This document shows, in pieces, positions 48,560-59,519 of a stretch of DNA of 64,000 bases. Under the pieces are notes generated by a model that worked only from the letters and a program-made list of their open reading frames with translations, had not been told where the DNA came from and ran no database searches. Position 1 is the first letter of the stretch. The number at the start of each line of letters is the position of its first letter. Position numbers and translations under genes: made by a program. The DNA is from Microbacterium sp. ET2 (GTDB lineage: Bacteria; Actinomycetota; Actinomycetes; Actinomycetales; Microbacteriaceae): positions 124,001 to 188,000 of the forward strand of contig NZ_CP128170.1 in NCBI RefSeq assembly GCF_030347395.1, in the 5' to 3' direction.

Positions 48560-49198
48560 ATGCGAGTCACCAAGCACGAACACGCGGCGCTCACCATCGA
48601 AGACTCCGGCTCGACGCTGGTGATCGATCCAGGCGCTTTCACCGACCCCCTTTACGACCTCAGCGACGTGGCCGCGATCGTGCTGACGCACGAGCACCCC
48701 GACCATTGGACCGCTGATCATCTCGACCGCATCCTGAAGATGTCGCCGGGAACCCCCATCTACGGTCCGGCGGGCGTCGCCGCGGCCGCCGCGGGCTTCG
48801 ATGTGATCGTGGTGAACCCCGGTGACACTCTGGAGCTCGGACCGTTCCGCCTGCGGTTCTTCGGTGGCCAGCACGCGGTGATCCACTCATCCCTCCCGGT
48901 CGTCGACAACGTCGGAATCCTCGTCAACGACGTCTTCTATTACCCGGGCGACTCCTACACCGTCCCGGGTGGGGTCGACGTGCAGTTGCTGGCCGCCCCG
49001 CTGGGCGCCCCCTGGCTGAAGATCGGCGAGGCGATCGACTTCGTGCTCGCGGTGAAGCCGCGGAAGGCGTTCGGCACGCATGACATGACCCTGTCGGTCC
49101 TCGGCCGCGATATGCACCGCGGGCGGCTGCGCTGGGCGACCGAGCAGAACGGCGGCGAATTCCTCGATCTCGACCCCGGGGACTCGATCGACGTCTGA
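48560..49198 (+). CDS. Metallo-beta-lactamase-fold hydrolase (UlaG-like)
   Basis: The 212-aa protein has the metal-binding THEHPDHW motif (HxHxDH), an N-terminal VTKHEHAALTIEDSGSTLVIDPG typical of UlaG-like members, and later His/Asp ligands (GGQHAVIH, YPGDSY, GTHDMT). Substrate is unknown. ATG at 48560 is used; an in-frame TTG four codons upstream is possible. Terminated by the strong hairpin at 49222. Confidence 0.88.
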   Translation: MRVTKHEHAALTIEDSGSTLVIDPGAFTDPLYDLSDVAAIVLTHEHPDHWTADHLDRILKMSPGTPIYGPAGVAAAAAGFDVIVVNPGDTLELGPFRLRFFGGQHAVIHSSLPVVDNVGILVNDVFYYPGDSYTVPGGVDVQLLAAPLGAPWLKIGEAIDFVLAVKPRKAFGTHDMTLSVLGRDMHRGRLRWATEQNGGEFLDLDPGDSIDV

Positions 49199-49221
49199 TC
49201 CTCGTTCACGGCGAAACGACG

Positions 49222-49245
49222 AAACCCCCGAGGAATCGGGGGTTT
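49222..49245. terminator. Bidirectional terminator between MBL gene and tRNA-Gln
   Basis: A perfect 10-bp stem AAACCCCCGA with GGAA loop is followed by TTCGTT on the plus strand. It serves the MBL gene on the plus strand and tRNA-Gln on the minus strand. Confidence 0.82.
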
Positions 49246-49253
49246 TCGTTGTG

Positions 49254-49325
49254 CTGGGGTACCTGGACTCGAACCAAGAACAACTGAACCAGAATCAGCC
49301 GTGTTGCCAATTACACCATACCCCA
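49254..49325 (-). tRNA. tRNA-Gln (CTG)
   Basis: A complete minus-strand cloverleaf. The acceptor TGGGGTA pairs with TACCCCA and has the weak U1-A72 pair typical of tRNA-Gln. The anticodon loop TTCTGGT reads CTG, the T arm contains TTCGAGT, and the discriminator is G73. CCA is not encoded. Confidence 0.95.
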
Positions 49326-49356
49326 CTGGCCTCAGCCGAAGCCGTGCCGAGGGTCG

Positions 49357-49385
49357 AGTCTAGTGGACCTCGGACTGCTCGCCAA
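49357..49385 (-). promoter_or_regulatory. Promoter of tRNA-Gln
   Basis: TTGGCG (49385-49380) and TAGACT (49362-49357) are spaced by 17 bases, about 25 bases before the presumed start-to-tRNA interval. It lies in the gap after gltX, so tRNA-Gln can be expressed independently. Confidence 0.6.
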
Positions 49386-49409
49386 ACCGAGAGCGGATGC
49401 CGCAGCGCT

Positions 49410-50921
49410 TCACCCGAGGTGCGCGACCAGCCGACCCAGCCGCCGCAACGATTCGTCCTTTCCGAGGAGCTCCATCGACTCGAACAGCGGCGGGGAGACA
49501 CGTCGACCTGTGATCGCGACGCGGGGCGGACCGTACGCCACGCGCGGCTTCAGGCCGAGGTCTTCGACGAGGACGCGCGCAAGGGCTTCCTGCACGGCCG
49601 CGGCCGTCCACTCCCCCGCCGGCACGAGCTCGAGAGCTCCGACGCTGGCGACGAGCACCTCGGAGGCATTCGCCGGCAGACCGGCCAGCGCATCGTCGTC
49701 GTACTCCGGGTCGGCCACGAAGAGGAACCCGAGCATGCCCGAGACATCGCCGAGCAGCTGCATCCGCTCCTGCACGAGAGGAGCGGCCTCCCGAAGCAGT
49801 GCCGCCTGGTCGTTCGACGGCGGGTCGGTGATGACGCCGGCCGTGGCGAGGTACGGGACGATGCGTGCCGCGAAATCGCCGGGCTCCAGCATCCTGATGT
49901 GATCACCGTTGATCGACTCCGCCTTCTTCTGATCGAATCGAGCGGGGTTCGGATTGACGTCGGCGATGTCGAAGGCCGCGACCAGCTCGTCCAGGCTGAA
50001 GACGTCGCGGTCGGGAGCGATCGACCACCCGAGGAGAGCGAGGTAGTTCAAGAGCCCCTCGGGGATGAAGCCCTTCTCGCGCTGAAGGAACAGGTCGGCG
50101 CGAGGGTCGCGCTTGGAGAGCTTCTTGTTCCCGTCGCCCAGCACGAGCGGCATGTGGCCGAAGCGCGGGATGCAGGTGGTCACACCCGCATCGATGAGCG
50201 CGCGGTACAGCGCGAGCTGACGCGCAGTGGAGGGCATGAGGTCTTCGCCACGGAGCACATGGGTGATTCCCATGAGCGCGTCGTCGACCGGGTTGACGAA
50301 GGTGTAGAGCGGAACACCGCCGGCCCGCACGATGACGAAGTCCGGGAACGATCCCGCGGGGAAGGTCACCTCGCCTCGGATGAGATCGACGTAGGTGAGG
50401 TCCTCGTCCGGTACTCGCAGGCGCCACGCCGGCTCACGGCCTTCGGCGCGGTAGGCGGCCTTCTGCTCCTCGGTGAGGTCGCGGTCGAAGTTGTCGTAGC
50501 CGAGCTGCCTCGCGCGGCCTGCCGCCTCGTTGCGTGCGTCGATCTCCTCGGCGGTGGAGAAGCTCTCGTACACCGCGCCGGAGGCGATGAGCTCCTCCAG
50601 GACGCCGCGGTAGATCTCGTGCCGCTGCGACTGACGGTAGGGCGCGTGAGGACCGCCCACCTCGACGCCTTCGTCCCAGTCGATCCGCAGCCACTGGAGC
50701 GCGTCGAGGAGCTGCAGGTAGCTCTCTTCGCTGTCGCGCGCCGCGTCGGTGTCCTCGATGCGGAACACCATGGTGCCGCCGTGGTGTCGTGCGTAGGCCC
50801 AGTTGAACAGGGCGGTTCGCACGAGTCCGACGTGCGGCAGACCTGTCGGCGAGGGGCAGAATCGGACGCGGACGTCGGAACCGGTGGCGGTCGTGGTGCG
50901 GGGATCGGGCGTAGCAGGCAT
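49410..50921 (-). CDS. gltX: Glutamyl-tRNA synthetase
   Basis: Charges tRNA-Glu. The 503-aa class I synthetase has the HIGH-type motif [25 protein letters not shown], the Glu-binding [19 protein letters not shown] and the KMSKS-type KKLSKRD. In actinobacteria without glutaminyl-tRNA synthetase this enzyme also charges tRNA-Gln with glutamate for GatCAB; whether that holds here cannot be seen in the window. Co-directional with tRNA-Gln and tRNA-Glu downstream. 10 bases after the MFS gene. Confidence 0.96.
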   Translation of the reverse strand: MPATPDPRTTTATGSDVRVRFCPSPTGLPHVGLVRTALFNWAYARHHGGTMVFRIEDTDAARDSEESYLQLLDALQWLRIDWDEGVEVGGPHAPYRQSQRHEIYRGVLEELIASGAVYESFSTAEEIDARNEAAGRARQLGYDNFDRDLTEEQKAAYRAEGREPAWRLRVPDEDLTYVDLIRGEVTFPAGSFPDFVIVRAGGVPLYTFVNPVDDALMGITHVLRGEDLMPSTARQLALYRALIDAGVTTCIPRFGHMPLVLGDGNKKLSKRDPRADLFLQREKGFIPEGLLNYLALLGWSIAPDRDVFSLDELVAAFDIADVNPNPARFDQKKAESINGDHIRMLEPGDFAARIVPYLATAGVITDPPSNDQAALLREAAPLVQERMQLLGDVSGMLGFLFVADPEYDDDALAGLPANASEVLVASVGALELVPAGEWTAAAVQEALARVLVEDLGLKPRVAYGPPRVAITGRRVSPPLFESMELLGKDESLRRLGRLVAHLG

Positions 50922-50931
50922 CCGTGCCAGT

Positions 50932-52224
50932 TTAGGCGTCCGCCCGAGCCCGTCCGCGTAGCGCCAGAGGGGCGAGCGCCGAGGTCGCGACCACGGCGAT
51001 CGACACCGCGACCGCGAGCCCGCCGTAGCCGATCCACCCGAGCACCACGCCCGCGAGGATCGCTCCGGCCGCCCCCACGAGGCTCATGAGGAAGTCGCTC
51101 GTGCCCTGGCGCTTCGTGCGGTGAGCCTCCGACGAGGCCTCGGTGAGCAGCGCCGACCCCGCGACCGTCGACGCGCTCCATCCGAGGCCGAGGAGGATGA
51201 GACCGACCGTCACCCAGAGGGTCGAGTCCTGCCCGAAGGAGGCCGTCACGAGCGCCGCGGCGAGGATCGCCTGCCCGACGAGGATGGTCTGCACGCGCCC
51301 GATACGGTCGGCGAGCAGGCCGAACACGGGGGCGACGGCGTACATGCCGGCGATGTGGAGGCTGATGGTGAAGCCGATGACCGTCAGTGTCGCACCCTGG
51401 TGCAGCAGGTGGACCGGCGTCATCGCCATGACGGACACCATCACCCCGTGCGCCGCGGCGATGGCGAAGATGGCGTAGCGAGCCGGCCGGGGATGGTCGA
51501 TGCGGGGCGCGATGGGCGACCCGCCCGCTGCATCCCTGCTGAGCACCAGCTGCTGCGCCGTGAGCAGCGGATCGGGTCGGAGCGCGGAGAGGTAGAGGGC
51601 GATCGCGAGCGCCTGCCCCAGAACAGTGAAGACGTAGGGACCGGTGAGGGCGGGAAGGCCGAGGAGGTCGCCGACGGCCTCGCCGGGGCCGGTGAGATTC
51701 GGGCCGAGGACCGCGCCGATCGTGGTCGCCCAGACGACGATGGACAGGTCCCGGCCTCGAGTGGCATCGGTGGCGAGGTCGGCCGCGGCGAAGCGGGACT
51801 GCAGGTTCGCCGCCTGGCCCGCGCCGACCAGAAGGAAGGCCACGAGCAGGAGCGGGAACGACGCCGCTGCCACGGCGGTGATCACGCCGGCGACACCGAC
51901 GAGCGCGATCGCCATTCCGGCGGCCAGCGACAGCCGTCGGCCGCGTCGCCGGGCAAGCGCGGCGAGCGGAACGGCGGTGAAGGCCGTGCCGAGCGTGACG
52001 GCCGCGGCGGCCAGGCCCGACAGCGACTCCTTTTCCGAGACCTCGCCGGCGAGGATGGCACCGAGCGAGATCGTCGCGCCGAAGGCGATGCCGCCGAGGA
52101 TCTGTCCCGCTGAGAGCACCCGCACGGTCCGGCGCTGAATGACCGCCGCAGCGGCCAGGTCGTCGTCGAACCCGGTCGCCGGTCGCGAGCTCGGTGAGCC
52201 CCCGGCATCCGGAGTCCCGGTCAT
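50932..52224 (-). CDS. MFS transporter
   Basis: The 430-aa protein has 12 predicted membrane segments and MFS loop motifs ([16 protein letters not shown] and [16 protein letters not shown]). The first residues are polar and cytoplasmic. Substrate unknown; the sequence resembles drug or metabolite exporters. The ATG at 52224 shares one base with the FAH gene stop (TGATG), so the two are co-translated. The longer frame upstream is shadow of the FAH gene. Confidence 0.88.
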   Translation of the reverse strand: MTGTPDAGGSPSSRPATGFDDDLAAAAVIQRRTVRVLSAGQILGGIAFGATISLGAILAGEVSEKESLSGLAAAAVTLGTAFTAVPLAALARRRGRRLSLAAGMAIALVGVAGVITAVAAASFPLLLVAFLLVGAGQAANLQSRFAAADLATDATRGRDLSIVVWATTIGAVLGPNLTGPGEAVGDLLGLPALTGPYVFTVLGQALAIALYLSALRPDPLLTAQQLVLSRDAAGGSPIAPRIDHPRPARYAIFAIAAAHGVMVSVMAMTPVHLLHQGATLTVIGFTISLHIAGMYAVAPVFGLLADRIGRVQTILVGQAILAAALVTASFGQDSTLWVTVGLILLGLGWSASTVAGSALLTEASSEAHRTKRQGTSDFLMSLVGAAGAILAGVVLGWIGYGGLAVAVSIAVVATSALAPLALRGRARADA

Positions 52225-53000
52225 CACCCCTCGCCGGCGGCGCGCGCGGTGTTGCGGAGGGTCCCGAGCCCTTCGATCTCTACGTCGACCGTGTCGCCGG
52301 CTGCGATCGGTCCCACCCCCGCCGGGGTTCCGGTGAGCACGACATCGCCGGGGAGGAGGGTGAACGCCGCCGAGGCGTAGGCGATGATGTCGGCGACGGA
52401 GAAGATCATGTCGGTGAGGGGCGCGCTCTGCACGGTCTCGCCGTTGCGCCGCGTCGTCAGACGCGCCGGCGCGGTCGGGTCGAACTCGGTCTCGATCGCC
52501 GGTCCGAGCGGACAGAACGTGTCGAAGCCCTTCGCACGCGACCACTGTCCGTCGCTTTTCTGCAGGTCGCGAGCCGTGACATCGTTGCCGATCGTGTAGC
52601 CGAACACATGATCCAGAGCGCGCTCGGCGGGGACGTTCTTCGTCACCCGGCCGATCACCGCCGCGAGCTCGCCTTCGAAGTCCACCCGCTCCGACTGCGG
52701 CGGCAGCACGATTACGTCGCCGGGGCCGATGACGGCGGTGTTGGGCTTGAAGAACAGCAGTGGCTCGGCCGGCACGTCGTTTCCGAGCTCGGCCGCGTGG
52801 TCCTGATAGTTGCGACCGACGCAGACGATCTTCGAGCGAGGAATGACCGGCGCCAGCAGCGTCACCGCGCCGAGCGGCACCCGCTCCCCGGTCGTGTCGA
52901 AGCCGGCGAACATCGGGTCGCCGGCGAGGACGACGAGTTCGCCGTCGTCGACGATTCCGTAGCTGATCGTGTCGTTGTGGCTGAAGCGGGCGACTCTCAC
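52224..53000 (-). CDS. Fumarylacetoacetate hydrolase family protein
   Basis: The 258-aa protein has the FAH C-terminal fold: [41 protein letters not shown] (metal-binding Glu residues), [14 protein letters not shown] and LTGTPAGVG. Members hydrolyse C-C bonds or decarboxylate/isomerise 2-oxo acids. The substrate is unknown. Coupled with the MFS gene and 36 bases after ilvE. Confidence 0.9.
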   Translation of the reverse strand: MRVARFSHNDTISYGIVDDGELVVLAGDPMFAGFDTTGERVPLGAVTLLAPVIPRSKIVCVGRNYQDHAAELGNDVPAEPLLFFKPNTAVIGPGDVIVLPPQSERVDFEGELAAVIGRVTKNVPAERALDHVFGYTIGNDVTARDLQKSDGQWSRAKGFDTFCPLGPAIETEFDPTAPARLTTRRNGETVQSAPLTDMIFSVADIIAYASAAFTLLPGDVVLTGTPAGVGPIAAGDTVDVEIEGLGTLRNTARAAGEG

Positions 53001-53036
53001 CCGCTCAGCCTAGCGATCGCACCCGCTGCCGGAGGG

Positions 53037-54143
53037 TCAGCCGTCGAGCCGCAGCAGCCAGCCGTGGCGGTCTTCGCGCCGACCGTATTGGATGTCGGTG
53101 AGTTCCTGGCGAAGGGACAGGGCCAGTTCGCCCATCGGCTGCTCGTCGAGGAACCCCTTGCCCTTCAGCACCCCGATCGGGGTCACCACGGCCGCGGTGC
53201 CGCAGGCGAAGACCTCGACGATCTCGCCGGAGGCGACGCCCTCGCGCCATTCGTCGATCGAGACGGCGCGACCCTCGACGTGGTGGCCGCGGTCGATGGC
53301 GAGCTGCAGGATCGAGTCGCGCGTGATCCCCTCGAGGATCGACTCCGACTGCGGGGTGACGATCCGCCCGTCCTTGAAGACGAAGATGATGTTCATCCCG
53401 CCGAGTTCTTCGACGTTGCGGTGCTCGTCGAGGAACACCACCTGGTCGCATTCGTTCTCGTAGGCCTCGGACTGCGGCAGCAGGCTCGCGGCGTAGTTGC
53501 CGCCGGTCTTGGCCGCTCCGGTGCCGCCCTTGCCGGCGCGCGAGTAGTCCTCGCTCAACCAGATCGACACGGGCTGCACGCCCCCCTTGAAGTAGGCGCC
53601 TGCCGGGCTCGCGATGACGTAGTAGTTCACCTTGTGGGCGGGGCGCACTCCGAGGAAGGCCTCCTTGGCGAACATGAACGGCCGGAGATACAGACTCTGG
53701 TCCGCGCCGCCGGGCACCCACGCGCCGTCCACAGCGATGAGCTCACGCAGCGACTGGATGAAGTAGCTCACCGGGAGTTCCGGGAGGGCGAGCCGGCGCG
53801 CCGAGCGCTGCAGGCGTCGGCCGTTCTGATCGGGGCGGAAGGTGTGGATCGAGCCGTCGGCGTGGCGGTACGCCTTGATCCCCTCGAAGATCTCCTGGCC
53901 GTAGTGGAGGACGGCGGCGGCAGGATCCATGGCGATCGGACCGTACGGCTGCACGCGGGGACGGTGCCACCCGCCTCCCACCGACCAGCAGATGTCGACC
54001 ATGTGATCGGTGAAGTGGGTGCCGAACCCGGGATTGGCCAGGATCGCGTCACGCTCCGCCGGCGTCTTCGCCGCCGGATTGGTGGTGACGGCGAACCGCA
54101 GCGGGGCGAGGCCGGTGTCGGGATCTGAGTCGATGAGCGTCAT
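53037..54143 (-). CDS. ilvE: Branched-chain amino acid aminotransferase
   Basis: Transaminates the 2-oxo acids of valine, leucine and isoleucine. The 368-aa fold-type IV PLP enzyme has [44 protein letters not shown], the PLP-lysine region [15 protein letters not shown] and [10 protein letters not shown]. Full length. Located 38 bases after leuB on the same strand, with leuB and serA nearby. Confidence 0.95.
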   Translation of the reverse strand: MTLIDSDPDTGLAPLRFAVTTNPAAKTPAERDAILANPGFGTHFTDHMVDICWSVGGGWHRPRVQPYGPIAMDPAAAVLHYGQEIFEGIKAYRHADGSIHTFRPDQNGRRLQRSARRLALPELPVSYFIQSLRELIAVDGAWVPGGADQSLYLRPFMFAKEAFLGVRPAHKVNYYVIASPAGAYFKGGVQPVSIWLSEDYSRAGKGGTGAAKTGGNYAASLLPQSEAYENECDQVVFLDEHRNVEELGGMNIIFVFKDGRIVTPQSESILEGITRDSILQLAIDRGHHVEGRAVSIDEWREGVASGEIVEVFACGTAAVVTPIGVLKGKGFLDEQPMGELALSLRQELTDIQYGRREDRHGWLLRLDG

Positions 54144-54181
54144 GCGGGCATCCTGAGGTGTGTGGCGCGGAGGTGTCCAGG

Positions 54182-55231
54182 TTACGCCTGGAGGCGTGCG
54201 ACGATGTCGTCGCCGATGCGCGAGGTCGTTCGCGGTGCGCCGCTGCGGGCGGCGATGTCCTCCTCGACCGCGCGCGTGACGCGATCGGCTTCGGTGCCGA
54301 GACCGAGGTGATCCAGCATCAGAGCGACCGAGAGGATGGCCGCCGTCGGGTCGGCCTTCTGCTGCCCGGCGATGTCGGGAGCCGATCCGTGGACGGGCTC
54401 GAACATCGACGGGAACGCCCCCGCGGGGTTGATGTTCCCGGAGGCAGCGAGGCCGATGCCACCGGTGACGGCGCCGGCCAGGTCGGTCAGGATGTCGCCG
54501 AAGAGGTTGTCGGTGACGATGACGTCGAAGCGACTGGGGTTCGTGACCAGGAAGATGGTGGCCGCGTCGACGTGGAGGTAGTCTACGGCGACATCCGGAT
54601 GCTCCGCCGCGACCTCGCGCACGATGCGCTGCCAGATCGCTCCGGCGTGCACGAGCACGTTGGTCTTGTGCACCCAGGTCAGCCGACGCGAGCGGCGCTC
54701 GGCGAGGCCGAAGGCGTACCGGACGACGCGTTCGACGCCGAAGGCGGTGTTGACCGATGTCTCATTGGCGACCTCCTGCGCCGTTCCCCGGCGGATCGCA
54801 CCGCCGTTGCCGACGTACGGGCCCTCGGTGCCCTCGCGTACCACCACGAAGTCGATGTCGCCGGGGTCCGCCAGCGGTGTGGCCGAGCCGGGGTACGTCT
54901 TGGAGGGCCGGAGGTTGACATAGTGGTCGAGCTCGAAGCGGAGCCTCAGCAGGAGACCCCGCTCGATGTTGGCGTCCTTCAGCCGCGGGTCGCCCGGCAC
55001 ACCGCCGACGGCGCCGAGCAGGATCGCGTCGTGCCCCGCGATCGCAGCGAGATCGTCATCGGTGAGCGTGTCTCCGGTGTCGAGGTAGCGTCCGGCGCCG
55101 AGCGAGAACCGGGTCTTGTCGAAGGTGACGCCACCCGCCGTGACGGCGTCCAGCACCTTCTCCGCCTCGGCGACGACCTCCGGGCCGATCCCGTCTCCGG
55201 GGATCACGGCCAGCTTCACCACACGCGACAT
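54182..55231 (-). CDS. leuB: 3-isopropylmalate dehydrogenase
   Basis: Third leucine step: oxidative decarboxylation of 3-isopropylmalate. The 349-aa protein has [27 protein letters not shown], and the metal-binding [15 protein letters not shown]. It is the short actinobacterial form. The ATG at 55231 has AGGAG 4 bases upstream; an in-frame ATG five codons earlier does not. leuC and leuD lie 16 kb away, so leucine genes are scattered. Confidence 0.94.
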   Translation of the reverse strand: MSRVVKLAVIPGDGIGPEVVAEAEKVLDAVTAGGVTFDKTRFSLGAGRYLDTGDTLTDDDLAAIAGHDAILLGAVGGVPGDPRLKDANIERGLLLRLRFELDHYVNLRPSKTYPGSATPLADPGDIDFVVVREGTEGPYVGNGGAIRRGTAQEVANETSVNTAFGVERVVRYAFGLAERRSRRLTWVHKTNVLVHAGAIWQRIVREVAAEHPDVAVDYLHVDAATIFLVTNPSRFDVIVTDNLFGDILTDLAGAVTGGIGLAASGNINPAGAFPSMFEPVHGSAPDIAGQQKADPTAAILSVALMLDHLGLGTEADRVTRAVEEDIAARSGAPRTTSRIGDDIVARLQA

Positions 55232-55274
55232 CGCACTCCTGTCCATCGGAAGCCTCGTCCGACGAACGGGTCGG

Positions 55275-56813
55275 TCACGAGGCGCGGGATCCCTTCAGAG
55301 TAGCGGCCGCGACGACCGCGGCGAGGACGACCAGTCCCGCCCCGATGAGCGCGGTGACGCTCACCCCGGCGGAGAACGCGTGCGCCGCCGCGGCCTGCAC
55401 CGCCTCCCCCGCTGCGCCTCCGAGATCCGCCGCGGCCCGCACGGCCCCGGCGAGGGTCTCCTGCGCGTCCGCCGCGACAGCGGACGGGACGCCCTCGGGA
55501 AGGACCAGATTCATTCGGTAGAGCGCGGTCAGAAGACCGCCGAGCACCGTCGTCCCCAGCACCGCGCCCAGCTCGTACGCCGTCTCCGACACCGCGCTGG
55601 CCGCTCCGGCTTTGGCGGGTGGCGCGCTGGCGAGGATCAGCTCATTGGACACGGTCTCAGCCGCCCCGATGCCCATCCCGAGCGCGACGAACGCGCCGAT
55701 GAGGAGCCCGGGCCCGGTGTCGCCGCCCGCTGCGGCGATGAGGAGATACCCGAGCACCGAGAACGCCAGGGCCCCCGGCACGACGATGCGGGGCGCGACG
55801 CGCTTGGCGATCGGCACCACCGTCAATCCTGCCGCGATCATCGCGGCCAGGCCCGGAACGAGGGCCAAACCCGATTCCAGCGGTGTGAGCCCGAGAACGA
55901 GCTGAAGGTGCTGGGCGACGAAGAAGAGGAAGCCCACGAGCCCCACGACGCTGAGGAGGTTCACCACGAGAGCCCCGCTGAAGGTTCCCACGCGGAACAG
56001 ACGCATATCCAGCATCGGGTTCGGCACCCGCAGCTGCCGGCGCACGAACAGCACGCCGAATCCGATACCGGCCAGGGTCAGCAGCGGAGCGGGGCCCGAC
56101 ACCCCGTACACCGCGAGTTCCTTGATGCCGTAGACGATCGGGACCATCGTCGCCAGAGACAGCGCGATGCTGAGGGGATCGATGCGCCCCGGGTTCGGGT
56201 CCCGGCTCTCGGGGACGACGAGTGGGGCGAGGATCAGCAGGGGGATGAGCACGGGCACGGCCATCAGGAACACCGCCCCCCAGGAGAAGTGCTCGAGGAG
56301 GATGCCGCCGACGATCGGTCCGAAAGCGGAACCCGCCGAGAACATCGATGCCCACACCGCGATGGCGAAGCGGCGCTGATCACGGTCGGTGAAGATGCTG
56401 CGCAGCAGCGAGAGGGTCGACGGCATCAGCATCGCGCCGAAGACGCCCATTCCGGCGCGGGCGGCGATCAGCCACTCTGCGCTCGGGGCGAAGGCGGCCA
56501 GGGCCGAAACGGTGGCGAAGCCGGTCGCGCCGAGCAGCAGCATCCGTCGTCGACCGAATCGGTCGCCAAGCGTCCCCATCGTGACCAGCAGTCCCGCGAG
56601 GACGAGCGGATACGCGTCGATGATCCACAGCTGCTGGGTGCTCGAAGGGGCCAGATCGGCGGAGATGGCGGGCAGCGCGAAGCTCAGCACCGTGTTGTCG
56701 ACCGAGACCAGGAGCACGGGAAGCATGAGGACGACCAGCGCCGCCCAGCCGCGCCACCCGACCCGCCTGCCCGCGGCGTCTGCGAGTTCGATCTCCTGTG
56801 TCAGTGTCATCAT
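55275..56813 (-). CDS. MFS transporter, DHA2-type drug efflux
   Basis: The 512-aa protein has 14 predicted membrane segments, the DHA2 signature [48 protein letters not shown] and [14 protein letters not shown]. It resembles EmrB/QacA-type proton-driven efflux pumps. The start is the first of two adjacent ATG codons (56813 or 56810), which touch the palindrome at 56813-56840. Divergent from a TetR gene that probably represses it. Confidence 0.92.
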   Translation of the reverse strand: MMTLTQEIELADAAGRRVGWRGWAALVVLMLPVLLVSVDNTVLSFALPAISADLAPSSTQQLWIIDAYPLVLAGLLVTMGTLGDRFGRRRMLLLGATGFATVSALAAFAPSAEWLIAARAGMGVFGAMLMPSTLSLLRSIFTDRDQRRFAIAVWASMFSAGSAFGPIVGGILLEHFSWGAVFLMAVPVLIPLLILAPLVVPESRDPNPGRIDPLSIALSLATMVPIVYGIKELAVYGVSGPAPLLTLAGIGFGVLFVRRQLRVPNPMLDMRLFRVGTFSGALVVNLLSVVGLVGFLFFVAQHLQLVLGLTPLESGLALVPGLAAMIAAGLTVVPIAKRVAPRIVVPGALAFSVLGYLLIAAAGGDTGPGLLIGAFVALGMGIGAAETVSNELILASAPPAKAGAASAVSETAYELGAVLGTTVLGGLLTALYRMNLVLPEGVPSAVAADAQETLAGAVRAAADLGGAAGEAVQAAAAHAFSAGVSVTALIGAGLVVLAAVVAAATLKGSRAS

Positions 56814-56840
56814 TACTATACCGTCCGGTCGGTATAGTAA
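56813..56840. promoter_or_regulatory. TetR operator between the efflux gene and its regulator
   Basis: Two perfect 11-bp arms, TTACTATACCG (56813-56823) and CGGTATAGTAA (56830-56840), flank a 6-base centre. TACTAT on the minus strand can act as the -10 of the efflux gene and TATAGT on the plus strand as the -10 of the regulator gene, so one bound repressor would cover both starts. The inner end touches the efflux ATG. Confidence 0.8.
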
Positions 56841-56876
56841 CAGAGCGGAACCCGTCACGTCGATACGATCGAGGCC

Positions 56877-57422
56877 ATGAGCAGACCGCCCCTCGCCCGA
56901 GAGAAGGTCCTCGACGCGTTCGAGGCGCTGCTCATCGATGAGGGGGAACGAGGCTCGACCCTGGATGCGACCGCACGGGCCGCGGGTGTGTCCAAAGGCG
57001 GTCTGCTGTATCACTTCGCCTCGAAAGAGACGCTCGAGCAGGCACTGCTCGAGCGCCTCCACGCACTGGTCGACGCCGACGTGGCAGCCACCGCTGCGGC
57101 GCCGGAGGGCCCGATCGCCTATTTCCTGCGCACGTCGGTGATGAACGATGACGATCTGGATCGCGCGCTGCTCGCCGTGGCCCGTCTCGCGCAGGGCGGG
57201 AACGCCGCGGCCAGCGAAGCGCTGCGCGACGTCCGCGCGAAGTGGGCCGACGTGCTGCGTCCGCACACCCGCGACGCCGCGGCGCTGGATCTGGTGATGC
57301 TCGTCAGCGACGGTCTCTACTTCAACAACGCCCTCGGCGGCGGGAATGTCCCCGGACCGACGCCGCGCGGTGCCGCACTGGATGCCCTCGTCGGGCTCGT
57401 CGAGCGCGCCGCGGGCACCTGA
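56877..57422 (+). CDS. TetR-family repressor
   Basis: The 181-aa protein has an N-terminal TetR helix-turn-helix (TLDATARAAGVSKGGLLYHFASKETLEQALL) and a C-terminal alpha-helical ligand domain. It is divergent from the DHA2 efflux gene and shares with it the palindrome at 56813-56840, the QacR/TetR arrangement of a drug-responsive repressor. Inducer unknown. Convergent with serA 10 bases later. Confidence 0.9.
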   Translation: MSRPPLAREKVLDAFEALLIDEGERGSTLDATARAAGVSKGGLLYHFASKETLEQALLERLHALVDADVAATAAAPEGPIAYFLRTSVMNDDDLDRALLAVARLAQGGNAAASEALRDVRAKWADVLRPHTRDAAALDLVMLVSDGLYFNNALGGGNVPGPTPRGAALDALVGLVERAAGT

Positions 57423-57432
57423 ACCGCTCCGG

Positions 57433-59038
57433 TCAGGCTTCGGTGATGTCGATCTGCCGGAAGAGATCGGCCCCCGTCGCTCGTCTCATCTCGTCGAGGA
57501 TCTCATCGGGCACGGGCGAGTCGACGGTGAGCACGCTCAGCGCGCGCCCCGTGCTGTCGGGCTGCGCCACCTGGAGGGCCTCGATGTTGATGTCGGCGTC
57601 GCCGAGGTGTTTGCCGTAGATCGCCACGATGCCGGGCCGGTCGGCGTACCGCATGACGAGGTGGTGGCGCGCGATGGCGACTTCGATGTCGTAGCCGTTG
57701 ATGCCGACGACCTTCGGAACCATTCGCGTACCCGCAAGCGTTCCGGCCACCGTGAGGACCGTGCCGTCGGAGAGGGTGCCGCGCAGGACGGTGATGTTCC
57801 GATAGAGCGGGCTCTCGGCCTCGACGATCAAACGGGCCTCGATGCCGCGCTGTTCGGCGAAGAGCGGCGCGTTGACGTACGAGACGTTCTCGCTGACGAT
57901 GTTGGTGAAGATGCCCTTCAAGGCCGCGAGCCGGTAGACGCTGACGTCGTACGCGGCGAGGCTCGCCGCGCACCTCGATGTCGAGGCTGGTCAGAGCGCC
58001 GTGCGCGAGAGCGGTGAAGAACTGGCCGAGCTGTTCGACGAGCGCGATGCCGGGGCGGACGAACGGGTCGATCACTCCCCCGGCGACGTTGACCGCGTCG
58101 GGGACGAGATCGCCCTCGAGAGCGAGCTTGACCGAGCGCGCCACGGAGACGCCCGCCTTCTCCTGCGCCTCCTCGGTGCTCGCCCCGAGGTGCGGGGTTC
58201 CGACCACGTTGGGGAGCGACACCAGGCGCGCAGCCACCGAATCGGCGGCGGGCGGCTCGGAGGTGAAGACGTCCAGGCCCGCGCCGGCGATCACTCCGGT
58301 CGTGAGGGCGGTGTAGAGGGCGTCTTCGTCGATGAGGCCGCCGCGGGCGACGTTGACGACATAGGCCGAGGGCTTCATCAGCGCGAGCTGGTCGGCACCG
58401 ATCATCCCCGTCGTCTCGGGAGTCTTCGGCATGTGCACGGTGATCGCGTCGCTCTGTCGCAGCACCTCGTCGAAGGGCAGCAGCTCGACACCCAGCTGCT
58501 GGGCGCGCGCCGGCGTGACATAGGGGTCGTAGCCGACCACGCGCACACCGAAAGCGCGAAGGCGCTCGGCCACGAGCGCCCCGATTCGACCGAGACCGAA
58601 GATGCCGACGGTCTTCTCGAACAGCTCGACGCCGGTGAAGGCGCTGCGCTTCCACTGCCCGTCGGCGAGGGACGCGTGGGCGGCGGGGATGTGACGGGCG
58701 AGGCTCAGGATATGACCGACGGTCAACTCGGCGGCGGAGATCACATTGGAGGTGGGCGCATTCACGACCATCACACCCCGAGCGGTCGCGGCCTTGATGT
58801 CGACATTGTCGAGGCCGACACCGGCGCGCGCGACCACCTTGAGGTCGGGAGCGGCCACCAGCGCCTCGGCGTCGATGCGCGTCGCTGATCGGACCAGCAC
58901 CGCGCGCGCGTCGGCGAGGGCGGACAGGAGCGCGGAACGGTCGGTGCCGTCGACGTGGCGGATGTCGAAATCGGGCCCGAGGGCGTCGATCGTGGCGGGC
59001 GAGAGCTGTTCGGCGATCAGGACGACGGGCTTGGACAC
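57433..59038 (-). pseudogene. serA: D-3-phosphoglycerate dehydrogenase, frameshifted
   Basis: First step of serine synthesis. Residues 1-359 (MSKPVVLIAEQLSPATIDAL, GIFGLGRIGALVAERL Rossmann loop, VVNVARGGLIDEDAL, GTPHLGASTEEAQEK catalytic His) are in one frame up to IEVRGE. The rest (LAAYDVSVYRLAALKGIF, a serine-allosteric ASB domain, and an ACT domain RPGIVAIYGKHLGDADINI) continues in another frame. One surplus C at 57960-57961 causes the shift. Removing it gives a normal 534-aa actinobacterial SerA. Because serine auxotrophy would result, a sequencing error is the simplest reading. Confidence 0.9.
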
Positions 59039-59142
59039 AGGGGCAGACCTTCGGTGCGGGCGCGAGCGGCGACGAGCGGCTGAGGGATGTCCCGCCGCAC
59101 GCGGGGCGGGCAGCTGTCAGCCTATCGCGCGGGCTCGGGGGC

Positions 59143-59168
59143 CTCCGACCGTATGACGTACGGCGGAG
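59143..59168 (-). terminator. Hairpin after the small membrane-protein operon
   Basis: Arms CTCCG-CCGTA and TACGG-CGGAG form a 10-bp stem with a single-base bulge and 5-base loop, a few bases past the stop of the gene ending at 59172 and ahead of serA. Probably insulates serA. Confidence 0.55.
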
Positions 59169-59171
59169 ACG

Positions 59172-59519
59172 TCAGCCCAGAAGCTGGGCCCCGTACGTGT
59201 AGGCGTAGGCCAGGACATTCACCCACAGCACGGCGACGACGGCGAGGCCGACCAGCAGCACCAGGGCGAACTCGCCGAGCGGTCGCCGGTAGCCCACCGC
59301 GAACGCCACCCCGAAGGCGACAATCGGGAACACGATCGTGAACCCGAGCACCGCCCAGCCGAGCGCGTTCAGCCCGAGCGGACCCGACGCCTGGGCGACG
59401 AGGAGGGTCACGGCGTTCCAGACGACGTACGCGTAGAACAGCCCGAACGCACCGCTGACAGCGACGGTGACCCAGACGGGTCGCCGGCGGAGAGGCGCGG
59501 CGGCGGAAGTCGAGGTCAT
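59172..59519 (-). CDS. Small membrane protein, unknown function
   Basis: The 115-aa protein has three hydrophobic segments (about 17-39, 49-73 and 86-108) and a short basic N terminus. No family recognised. The ATG at 59519 overlaps the stop of the preceding gene by 4 bases (ATGA); the longer frame upstream is shadow of that gene. Confidence 0.75.
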   Translation of the reverse strand: MTSTSAAAPLRRRPVWVTVAVSGAFGLFYAYVVWNAVTLLVAQASGPLGLNALGWAVLGFTIVFPIVAFGVAFAVGYRRPLGEFALVLLVGLAVVAVLWVNVLAYAYTYGAQLLG

